DNA from: Bacteroidota bacterium
GTDB lineage: Bacteria; Bacteroidota; Ignavibacteria; Ignavibacteriales; Melioribacteraceae
DNA length: 7,746 nt
NCBI GenBank assembly: GCA_023381535.1
Contig: JAMCSN010000326.1
Span: 289 to 8,034 of the forward strand
Reading direction: 5' to 3'
Part shown: piece after piece, positions 1 to 5,224 of the stretch
Numbering within the stretch: the first letter of the stretch is position 1
Layout: the number at the start of each line of letters is the position of its first letter
Position numbers and translations under genes: made by a program
The notes under the pieces: generated by a model
Databases searched by the model: none
What the model saw: only the letters and a program-made list of their open reading frames with translations
What the model was told of the DNA's origin: nothing

Positions 1-119
1 ACGTCGTTAACAAGCGAGGTGATAATTTTTCCAAAAGCCGCGCCGATTATGATACCCACCGCCATATCCACTACATTGCCTTTCATCGCAAAAGTTTTGA
101 ATTCTTGAACTATTTTCAT
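1..119 (-). CDS. mscL: Large-conductance mechanosensitive channel MscL, N-terminal part (runs off the left edge)
   Basis: The minus strand reads from an ATG at 117-119 and stays open to the window edge, giving about 39 residues that begin [20 protein letters not shown]. This is the conserved MscL N-terminus: a short amphipathic helix ([17 protein letters not shown]), followed by the start of the first transmembrane helix with the small-residue run [13 protein letters not shown], which lines the pore in this family. MscL is a homopentameric inner-membrane channel that opens under membrane tension and releases solutes during hypo-osmotic shock. A GAAGAGG ribosome binding site lies 6 bases before the ATG, which supports this start. 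The gene follows the Fic gene on the same strand with a gap of about 45 bases. It may be read from that gene or from a possible promoter inside the end of fic. Only the first third of the protein is visible, but the match is clear. Confidence 0.93.
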   Translation of the reverse strand, partial: MKIVQEFKTFAMKGNVVDMAVGIIIGAAFGKIITSLVND

Positions 120-125
120 CACGAA

Positions 126-132
126 CCTCTTC
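126..132 (-). promoter_or_regulatory. Ribosome binding site of mscL
   Basis: On the minus strand GAAGAGG ends 6 bases before the mscL ATG. It is one of only two strong Shine-Dalgarno-like sites in the window and fixes the mscL start. Confidence 0.7.
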
Positions 133-147
133 GTTTTGTGATTTTTT

Positions 148-176
148 ATTGTAGCCGCGTTGAGCTAAGCTTCCAA
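148..176 (-). promoter_or_regulatory. Possible sigma-70-type promoter for mscL
   Basis: On the minus strand TTGGAA (176-171) and TACAAT (153-148) are separated by 17 bases, a usual -35/-10 layout with 4 of 6 and 5 of 6 consensus matches. It overlaps the last codons of the Fic gene and would start transcription about 20 bases before the mscL start codon. It is a pattern match only and could be chance in AT-rich DNA. Confidence 0.35.
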
Positions 177-1223
177 GATATTTAAATAATCTTTATATAC
201 AAATATTCTGTTGCGTTGTTTTCCTGTTGTTTCTTCCAAGATGCTTTCGTCCAGCAATTTCTTGATTAAGATATTTGCCGTCTGCTTGTTGAAACCAAGT
301 TCTTTTGTAATAAAAGGGATGGTTAAAACGGGCTGCCGCAATATTAAATCAAACAACCGTAACGAAAAGGAAGAAGCAAATTCTTTGTCGATGATTTTTT
401 GATAGTTGCGCTCTTCAATCGCCACAATTTTTTTTATTAGTTCGAGCGTAGATTGTGTGGCGGAAGAGACCGTCCTAACAAAAAATTTTATCCATGCTTC
501 CCAATTTTTTGTCCTCTCTAAATTTTCCAGATGATCAAAATATTCTAGTTTGTTCTTAAGAAGCTGCGATGAAATTTGGAGTCCGGGCAGATTCAGTTTT
601 TTCTTCCACAACAAATGAAGCACAAACAAAATTCTTCCTACAAAACCGTTTCGTTCTGAAAAAGGATGGATCATTTCAAACTGAGCGTGGATTAATGCGG
701 CGTTAACAACAACAGGGTACGAAATATCGGACGCAACATAATTCTCCAAATCATTCATTAACGTCGGGACTTCATCATGTGACGGTGGAATGTATCTTGC
801 ATCAACCAAATTATCTTTTTGTTGTCCGACCCAAATCGGTGTCTTGCGGTACTCTCCCTGATCCGTTCCCGTCTTTAGTTCTTTATGCACCGACTTTATA
901 ATGTGCGAGGAGCTCGAAACATTTTTGATCAACCTTTTGCCAACGGAAAGTGCCGCTGTGTAGTTTAAAATTTTGTTTACTCGTTCCGAGTTCTCGTTTA
1001 GGGATTCATTAAAAAAATCTCTGGGAGAGAGTTCTTCATTATCTACGCTGTTACTGTTGATCGCTTCTATAACCGTTAAGATTGCGGGGAGGTAATGAGT
1101 CTCTGGAAAGATCGACAGAATTCCATCGAGATAGTTTAATTGTTTGTCGGCTTCAGAGATAATAGTAACCATCTCGGAATCCAGCCGCGGCTTCGGTTCT
1201 GGGGGTAAAGGTTGTAACTTCAT
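165..1223 (-). CDS. Fic-family protein (predicted AMP/NMP-transferase) with a deviant Fic motif and C-terminal winged helix
   Basis: This is a 352-residue protein of the common Fic_N-Fic-wHTH layout. Residues about 1-92 match the Fic N-terminal domain (PLPPEPKPRLD, ADKQLNYLDG). The Fic core spans about 100-255, and residues about 283-345 look like a winged helix-turn-helix (FNKQTANILIKKLLDESIL). Fic enzymes transfer AMP or another nucleotide group to a hydroxyl side chain of a target protein through the loop HPFx(D/E)GNGRxxR. Here residues 186-197 read HPFSERNGFVGR. The catalytic His186, acidic Glu190, Asn192, Gly193 and final Arg197 are kept. The anion-loop Gly at 191 is Arg, and the first motif Arg at 194 is Phe. 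The usual inhibitory motif (S/T)xxxE(G/N) appears as S57-N-S-V-D61-N62, with Asp for Glu. The gene is otherwise intact, so a decayed pseudogene is unlikely. The target and the reaction cannot be read from the sequence; activity may be reduced or altered. Paired inverted repeats upstream suggest tight, perhaps self-directed, repression. Confidence 0.88.
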   Translation of the reverse strand: MKLQPLPPEPKPRLDSEMVTIISEADKQLNYLDGILSIFPETHYLPAILTVIEAINSNSVDNEELSPRDFFNESLNENSERVNKILNYTAALSVGKRLIKNVSSSSHIIKSVHKELKTGTDQGEYRKTPIWVGQQKDNLVDARYIPPSHDEVPTLMNDLENYVASDISYPVVVNAALIHAQFEMIHPFSERNGFVGRILFVLHLLWKKKLNLPGLQISSQLLKNKLEYFDHLENLERTKNWEAWIKFFVRTVSSATQSTLELIKKIVAIEERNYQKIIDKEFASSFSLRLFDLILRQPVLTIPFITKELGFNKQTANILIKKLLDESILEETTGKQRNRIFVYKDYLNILEA

Positions 1224-1227
1224 TATA

Positions 1228-1287
1228 AGTCTACAATAATTGACTTAAAGATATTATAAATCTTATAATAGTCAAGAATTATTGACT
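1228..1287. promoter_or_regulatory. Duplicated operator-like inverted repeat upstream of the Fic gene
   Basis: AGTC-N10-GACT occurs twice, at 1228-1245 and 1270-1287, exactly 42 bp apart (about four helical turns). The 10-base spacers agree at 7 positions, so both the arms and the centre are conserved. The second copy extends to AGTCAA-N6-TTGACT. The right-hand copy overlaps the presumed -35 element of fic. The left-hand copy lies between the presumed transcription start and the ATG. This layout suits cooperative repression. The bound protein is unknown; the winged helix of the Fic protein itself is one candidate. A further imperfect dyad (AAGAT/ATCTT, 1248-1264) lies between the copies. Confidence 0.55.
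1246..1275 (-). promoter_or_regulatory. Probable promoter of the Fic gene
   Basis: On the minus strand TTGACT (1275-1270) is followed 16 bases later by TATCTT (1253-1248). The same bases also fit the Bacteroidota pattern of TTG, 19 bases, then TAnnTTTG (TATCTTTA at 1253-1246). Both readings place the start of transcription near 1240, leaving a leader of about 15-20 bases with no clear ribosome binding site. Confidence 0.42.
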
Positions 1288-1357
1288 TGTTGGATCTGGT
1301 TGTTTCTTATTAGAAAGGTATTGCTTGCTACAGAATGATATTTCTTGATAACTCACC

Positions 1358-1445
1358 TTACGCAGCTAATTCTTAATCTTGCTCTTAATCATAATCTTAA
1401 TCGGATTTAGAACCAGATTACGATTAAGATTATAAAAGTGCGTAA
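1358..1445. repeat. Composite 88-bp repeat element with 7-bp terminal inverted repeats
   Basis: The 281 bases between the Fic start and the GroES-like stop contain no gene. Their centre is a structured block bounded by TTACGCA (1358-1364) and its perfect complement TGCGTAA (1439-1445). Inside are three 12-bp units starting with TCTTAATC (at 1371, 1383 and 1395), then a reverse-complement copy of that core (1422-1429). The terminal repeats plus internal structure resemble a small non-autonomous repeat (MITE- or REP-like), but no transposase or target duplication is visible. A single copy in this window cannot prove mobility. Confidence 0.45.
1391..1433. repeat. 13-bp perfect hairpin within the composite repeat
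   Basis: ATAATCTTAATCG (1391-1403) is perfectly complementary to CGATTAAGATTAT (1421-1433) across a 17-base loop. The stem is AT-rich and no T-run follows on either strand, so it does not look like a classical intrinsic terminator. It lies downstream of the GroES-like gene and could still act as an RNA end-stabilising structure for that transcript. Confidence 0.6.
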
Positions 1446-1504
1446 CATCAGTTAATAATCCCATCTTTTTTTGAGGTGCGGTGATTGAATGGAAAACGGA
1501 TAGC

Positions 1505-1879
1505 TTAAGCGAGAAGATCCTCGTCTCGGTAAAGCAGCAGGATGGCAAGTTGAGAAACAATAACAAACTTTTCTTTTTCTATCTCAACATCAATTGCATC
1601 TTTTCTGAGGAAGAGAGCAAAGTCTCCCTCTTTGGCTTGAAGCGGAATATACTTCGTTGTTTTCTTTTCATGCCAGGGTTCATCATCATCAATCGGCATT
1701 CCGATCGGGTAACCGGGCCCCGCTTTAATTACATAACCGCCCTGAACTTTTTCTTTTTCATGAACGCCGGGAGGAAGATAAAGTCCGCTGTGAGTTTTGT
1801 TTAGGTTTTCTTCTGGCCTAATTAGAACGCGGTCGCCGACAATAATTATTTTTTCCGTATGTATCACTTCGCTGCCCAA
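1505..1879 (-). CDS. GroES-like co-chaperonin, long divergent form
   Basis: This is a protein of about 124 residues with a Cpn10 fold signature: VGDRVLIRPEE at 14-24, a mobile-loop-like segment THSGLYLPPG at 29-38, and VIKAGPG at 50-56. Canonical GroES is about 95-100 residues. Here roughly 30 residues (57-86, YPIGMPIDDDEPWHEK then YIPLQAKEGD) sit between the GPG turn and the last strand. Residues 94-115 replace the usual C-terminal strand. GroES caps the GroEL chamber in the cytoplasm, and the mobile loop carries the hydrophobic contact (here LYL at 33-35). No groEL is adjacent, so this is an orphan paralogue, and its partner is unproven. No in-frame ATG exists between the upstream TAA and the conserved core. 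The start must be TTG (1879) or GTG (1867), and neither has a convincing ribosome binding site. I recall similar long forms from Bacteroidota annotated as GroES family. Confidence 0.82.
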   Translation of the reverse strand: MGSEVIHTEKIIIVGDRVLIRPEENLNKTHSGLYLPPGVHEKEKVQGGYVIKAGPGYPIGMPIDDDEPWHEKKTTKYIPLQAKEGDFALFLRKDAIDVEIEKEKFVIVSQLAILLLYRDEDLLA

Positions 1880-1955
1880 GACTATCTGTGTTTAAAATAG
1901 CAAATGCAAAAATGAGCATCAAATTCTTATCTTAGACAAAACAAATTTTGAGATC
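1880..1955. promoter_or_regulatory. Divergent intergenic region between the GroES-like gene and the methyltransferase
   Basis: These 76 bases must hold the control signals for both divergent genes unless transcription enters from outside. The best minus-strand pattern is TTG (1922-1920) and TATTTTAA (1899-1892), 20 bases apart, a weak fit to the Bacteroidota TTG/TAnnTTTG promoter. No good plus-strand promoter is visible. GAG at 1950-1952 just before the methyltransferase ATG is at most a weak ribosome binding site. Confidence 0.25.
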
Positions 1956-2552
1956 ATGAGCGAATTTTGGAACAAACGGTATTCCGAAACAGAATATGTT
2001 TACGGAAAAAGCCCGAATGAGTTTCTTAAAGGCGAATTGAATCAACTCCAGCCAGGCAAAATACTTTTTCTAGGTGAAGGCGAGGGAAGAAATTCAGTTT
2101 ATGCAGCAACGCTTGGTTGGGAGGTTGATGCTGTAGATGCGAGTTATGAAGGAAAGAAAAAAGCCGATAAACTGGCAGAAGAAAAGCGCGTAAAAATTAA
2201 TTATACGGTTAACGATCTCGTCGGTTATTCATGCAGACAGAATTATTATGATGCGGTAGCTCTGATTTTTCTTCATCTAGAAGAACCGATTAGAAACAAA
2301 GTGTACCACATGGCTGTTGAGGCGCTAAAAAACGGCGGCAGAATTATTCTGGAATCATTCGACAAAGAGCAGTTGAATTATAATTCAGGCGGACCGAAAG
2401 AGGAAGGACTACTTTATTCGCTAGAGGAAATTGTCAATGATTTTATAGAGCTAGACTTTGTAAAGTTGTCAAAAGAAATTGTTGAGCTTAACGAAGGAAA
2501 ATTTCATGAGGGAAAGGGAGCTGTAGTTAGATTTGTTGGAATCAAGCCATAA
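1956..2552 (+). CDS. Class I SAM-dependent methyltransferase (TehB/thiol-methyltransferase-like)
   Basis: This is a 198-residue soluble protein with a Rossmann-type methyltransferase core. The start FWNKRYSETEYVYGKSPNEFL is typical of small TehB-like and thiopurine/thiol methyltransferase-like enzymes. Motif I is ILFLGEGEGRNSVYAA (36-51) with the E/GxGxG loop that binds S-adenosylmethionine. The acidic residue after strand 2 is in VDAVDAS (57-63; D61 is the probable ribose ligand). Strand 4 is near DAVALIFLHL (99-108), followed by NGGRIILESF (126-135) and LLYSLEEI (152-159). The length is normal for the family, and no extra domain is present to indicate a substrate. Members act on small molecules such as thiols or tellurite, but that cannot be settled here. 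It stands alone, divergent from the GroES-like gene and 140 bases upstream of the TetR gene, which has its own promoter. Confidence 0.85.
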   Translation: MSEFWNKRYSETEYVYGKSPNEFLKGELNQLQPGKILFLGEGEGRNSVYAATLGWEVDAVDASYEGKKKADKLAEEKRVKINYTVNDLVGYSCRQNYYDAVALIFLHLEEPIRNKVYHMAVEALKNGGRIILESFDKEQLNYNSGGPKEEGLLYSLEEIVNDFIELDFVKLSKEIVELNEGKFHEGKGAVVRFVGIKP

Positions 2553-2605
2553 CCACTCTCCAGTTTAGAAAATCACCGTCGCAAAAAAACAAAATCAATT
2601 TTTTT

Positions 2606-2681
2606 GGAAACCACGGAAACTTTTCTTGACAAAAGAGTTTCTGCGCGCTATATTGGAAACCGAAAAAACAAAAATAGTTTC
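2606..2681. promoter_or_regulatory. Twin operator-like inverted repeats at the efflux operon promoter
   Basis: GGAAAC-N15-AGTTTC occurs twice, at 2615-2641 and 2655-2681, with identical arms and spacing, offset by exactly 40 bp. The first copy encloses the -35 box. The second begins right after the -10 box and covers the transcription start and leader. A third half-site, GGAAACC, lies at 2606-2612. Two in-phase palindromes bracketing a promoter upstream of a tetR gene are what an autoregulated TetR repressor would use. The assignment to this TetR is inferred from position. Confidence 0.6.
2626..2654 (+). promoter_or_regulatory. Strong sigma-70-type promoter of the tetR-efflux operon
   Basis: TTGACA (2626-2631) is a perfect -35 box. 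TATATT (2649-2654) is a 5 of 6 -10 box, and the spacer is the optimal 17 bases. Transcription would start near 2661, about 32 bases before the TetR ATG. This is the best promoter in the window. Confidence 0.75.
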
Positions 2682-2692
2682 GCGAGCAGACA

Positions 2693-3301
2693 ATGGAAGA
2701 AAAAGAACGAATTCTAAATTTAACGGAAGAAAGGATTTTTAGGGATGGGTTTTATAAAACCCCGATGGACGAGATTGCGTCCGAACTTAGAATAAGCAAG
2801 AAAACCATTTATAAGTTCTTCCCCTCTAAGAGCGATATGGTCGAAGCGATCGTGAGGCGGTTTATGAAAAAAAGGCAACAAGATGTACTGCCCATCTTGA
2901 ACAGCGACAAAAACGCGGTAGAAAAATTTGCGGGGATCGTCTTTCTGATGACACAAAATCTTTCCAGAATAAGCGAAAAAACCTTTAATGATTTGCGAGT
3001 GCATTTTCCTTCTCTTTGGAACGAGGTGGAAAAATTCAGGACGGAAATGATAAACAAAAATATCACCAAAGTGGTTGAACAGGGCAAACGAGAGGGATTA
3101 ATTGCCGATTATCCGACGCCGATAATAATGACAATCTTCCTTTCATCTATTCGCTCAATTGTAAACCCCGATTTTATTTTAAACAATAATTTTTCAATAA
3201 AACAAGCAACACAAATAACATTTCAAATTCTGATGAGCGGCATCCTTACGGAAAAAGGGGAGAAACTTTTTAAGAAATCAATCAGCGAGATAATACAATG
3301 A
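2693..3301 (+). CDS. TetR/AcrR-family transcriptional regulator of the efflux operon
   Basis: This is a 202-residue protein of standard TetR length. The N-terminal DNA-binding domain covers about residues 1-60: helix 1 KERILNLTEERIFRDGF, the PMDEIASEL helix (24-32), the recognition helix SKKTIYKFF (35-43), then the typical SKSDMVEAIV (45-54). The helical C-terminal half (about 65-195) is the divergent ligand-binding and dimerisation domain; no ligand can be predicted. TetR repressors usually block nearby transporter genes until a small molecule binds. The gene is first in the operon, and its TGA overlaps the next ATG (ATGA at 3298-3301), which implies translational coupling to the adaptor gene. 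Two identical inverted repeats on the promoter just upstream point to autoregulation. No strong ribosome binding site precedes the ATG, but this start leaves the complete helix-turn-helix domain. Confidence 0.9.
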   Translation: MEEKERILNLTEERIFRDGFYKTPMDEIASELRISKKTIYKFFPSKSDMVEAIVRRFMKKRQQDVLPILNSDKNAVEKFAGIVFLMTQNLSRISEKTFNDLRVHFPSLWNEVEKFRTEMINKNITKVVEQGKREGLIADYPTPIIMTIFLSSIRSIVNPDFILNNNFSIKQATQITFQILMSGILTEKGEKLFKKSISEIIQ

Positions 3302-4263
3302 AAAAATTAAATGCGGTATTCTTAACAACTGCCGTCATACTATTGTATGCATGCAGCGGAAACGACAAAAACAGTATCGAAGCTTCGGGCACTATTGAGG
3401 CAACTAATGTAACCGTTTCTGCAAAAGTTAGCGGGCAGGTAAAAAAAATATTTGTTAACGAAGGCAATAAGGTTAATGCCGGAGATACATTAATGATAAT
3501 TGATCATGATCTGCTTGCAATTCAACTGCGGCAGGCAGATGCTGCCGTTGATGCAGCAACGGCGCAATTGGCATTGCTCAAACAGGGCGCACGCACCGAG
3601 GACGTAATGCAGGCCGAAGAAGCTCTGAATCAAGCCAAAGCCAATTTTGAATTGGCTCAGGCAACGAAAGGACGAAACGAAAAACTTTTTCAGTCTAATT
3701 CGATTACGAAACAACAGTGGGACGACATCAGTACCAAATACGACGTCGCCAGCGCGCAGTTTAATTCCGCAAACGAGAACTATAAGAAGATTAAAAATCT
3801 AGCGCGACCGGAAGAAATAAAACAATCCCAAGCAAATCTCGACCGGCAGGTTGCCGCGGCAGATCTTCTTAGAAAAAACATCAGTGACTCATATGTTGCG
3901 GCACCCATCAGCGGAATTGTGGTTAAAAAGTTTATTGAAGCGGGAGAATCAGCTTCGCCGCTTTCGTCGTTAGTAATGTTATCCGACCTGAGTTATGTTG
4001 ATCTTGTAATTTATGTGTCGGAAACAGAATTGGGAAAAGTTAAGCTTGGTCAAGAGGCAAACGTTTCTGTTGATTCGTCCCCGGGTAAAACTTTCACAGG
4101 AAAAGTGATTTACATTTCTCCAACTGCCGAATTCACTCCGAAGAATATTCAAACCAAAGACGAACGGATAAAATTAGTCTTCGCGGTGAAGATACACATT
4201 CCAAATCCGGATTCCGGATTGAAAGACGGCGTTCCTGCTGATGCGGTTATCAACCTTAAATAG
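3298..4263 (+). CDS. HlyD/YbhG-type periplasmic adaptor lipoprotein
   Basis: This is a 321-residue membrane-fusion protein. The N-terminus is a lipoprotein signal, MKKLNAVFLTTAVILLYAC, with lipobox LYAC and acylated Cys19. The first biotinyl/lipoyl half-domain is at about 29-70 (GTIEATNVTVSAKVSGQVKK). A long helical hairpin covers about 74-195 and has Ala/Gln-rich heptads. The second lipoyl half is at about 199-230 (VAAPISGIVVKKFIEAGE). A beta-barrel segment follows (VDLVIYVSETELGKVKLGQ). The C-terminal stretch AEFTPKNIQTKDERIKLVF (277-295) is characteristic of the YbhG/YhiI branch of HlyD adaptors. Such proteins bridge an inner-membrane ABC exporter and a TolC-type channel. All of those partners are encoded next to it except the permeases, which are presumably beyond the window. 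The start overlaps the tetR stop, and the next gene begins 2 bases after its stop. Confidence 0.92.
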   Translation: MKKLNAVFLTTAVILLYACSGNDKNSIEASGTIEATNVTVSAKVSGQVKKIFVNEGNKVNAGDTLMIIDHDLLAIQLRQADAAVDAATAQLALLKQGARTEDVMQAEEALNQAKANFELAQATKGRNEKLFQSNSITKQQWDDISTKYDVASAQFNSANENYKKIKNLARPEEIKQSQANLDRQVAAADLLRKNISDSYVAAPISGIVVKKFIEAGESASPLSSLVMLSDLSYVDLVIYVSETELGKVKLGQEANVSVDSSPGKTFTGKVIYISPTAEFTPKNIQTKDERIKLVFAVKIHIPNPDSGLKDGVPADAVINLK

Positions 4264-4265
4264 AA

Positions 4266-5198
4266 ATGACGGCAAGAATGGAATTCGCAATCAAAATAAA
4301 TAACATTAAAAAGATTTACGGAGAAGTTTCCGCTCTTAAAGGAATTTCGCTGGACGTTGTGCCGGGAGAAATGTTTGGATTGGTTGGACCTGACGGTGCG
4401 GGCAAAACTACAACAATTAGACTTCTCTGCGGTTTGCTAGCGCCTTCGGATGGTTCGGCGGAATTGTTTGGTCTCGATCTTGTAAAAGATAAAAACAAAA
4501 TTCAAAAACATATCGGGTACCTTTCGCAGAAGTTTAGTTTGTACGGAGATCTTACAATAGACGAAAACATAGAGTTCTTTGCCGATCTTCACGGCGTAAA
4601 AGATTATCAAGCGCGAAGAAACGAGCTGCTGGAGTTTACGCGATTGACGCCGTTTCGGAACAGACTTGCCGATAATTTATCCGGCGGCATGAAGCAGAAA
4701 CTCGCGCTCGCATGCACTTTAATTCATAAACCGAAAATCATTTTTCTTGATGAACCAACAACCGGCGTTGATCCCGTATCACGCCGTGACTTTTGGAAGA
4801 TTCTTTCCAGCTTGCAAAAAGACGGAGTTACAATTTTCATGTCAACACCGTACCTGGATGAAGCCGAGCGGTGCAACCGTGTTGCGCTCTTGAACAACGG
4901 CGAGGTTCTAAGTTTTGACACGCCGAAGAAAATAAAATCTTCCATCAACAAATCAATTGTTGAAATAGTTTGTTCGCCGATCATCTCGGCTTATAAACTT
5001 CTTAAAGAAAAGAGCGGTTACGAAGTTCAAATGTTTGGTGACCGGCTGAACGTGGCGGTTGATAATTATAAAGAGGATTTCGGTGCAATCGAGAAACGGC
5101 TCATTGAGAACGGTGTTCAAATGGTGGATCATAGAATAATTCCAACTTCGCTTGAAAATGTATTTATCCATTTAATCGGCGAGTCGGCAAATTCTTAA
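4266..5198 (+). CDS. ABC transporter ATPase 1 of a YbhF-like exporter (H-loop His replaced by Pro)
   Basis: This is a 310-residue nucleotide-binding protein of the ABC-2 export class. Visible motifs are Walker A GPDGAGKTT (41-49), the Q-loop YLSQKFSLYGDLT with Q88, the signature LSGGMKQ (138-144), and Walker B IIFLDEP with D162 and catalytic E163. The segment TTGVDPVSRRDFW (166-178) matches the YbhF/RbbA branch. The H-loop reads FMSTPYLDEAE, so the usual switch histidine is Pro195. Residues about 235-310 form a C-terminal extension seen in this branch. It would power export with ABC ATPase 2, encoded 1.8 kb downstream, as a heterodimer. Together they correspond to the two halves of tandem YbhF-like ATPases. 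The gene follows the adaptor stop by 2 bases. ATG at 4278 is an alternative start, since the first four residues are not conserved. Confidence 0.92.
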   Translation: MTARMEFAIKINNIKKIYGEVSALKGISLDVVPGEMFGLVGPDGAGKTTTIRLLCGLLAPSDGSAELFGLDLVKDKNKIQKHIGYLSQKFSLYGDLTIDENIEFFADLHGVKDYQARRNELLEFTRLTPFRNRLADNLSGGMKQKLALACTLIHKPKIIFLDEPTTGVDPVSRRDFWKILSSLQKDGVTIFMSTPYLDEAERCNRVALLNNGEVLSFDTPKKIKSSINKSIVEIVCSPIISAYKLLKEKSGYEVQMFGDRLNVAVDNYKEDFGAIEKRLIENGVQMVDHRIIPTSLENVFIHLIGESANS

Positions 5199-5224
5199 TC
5201 AAAAAAAATTGAAGAGAAATTAAA

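Noticed and set aside
165..1223. Fic gene as a pseudogene because of its altered motif
   Set aside because: The frame is full length, all three domains are present, and the catalytic His and final Arg are intact. Substitution rather than decay is the better reading.
1371..1433. 12-bp periodic repeats as a CRISPR array
   Set aside because: The units are too short, there are no spacers of 30 bases or more, and one copy is inverted.
1481..1804. Open frame of 107 codons on the plus strand opposite the GroES-like gene
   Set aside because: The translation is low-complexity and shows no domain. The antisense frame encodes a recognisable Cpn10 protein, so this is a shadow.
2582..2606. CAAAAAAA / TTTTTTTG inverted repeat after the methyltransferase as a terminator
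   Set aside because: The stem is almost entirely A-T and has no GC-rich part, so it is not a convincing intrinsic terminator; it is more likely an AT-rich tract upstream of the promoter.
4953..5171. Minus-strand open frames inside the ATPase 1 gene and other efflux genes
   Set aside because: They overlap strongly supported genes and show no recognisable domain or ribosome binding site.
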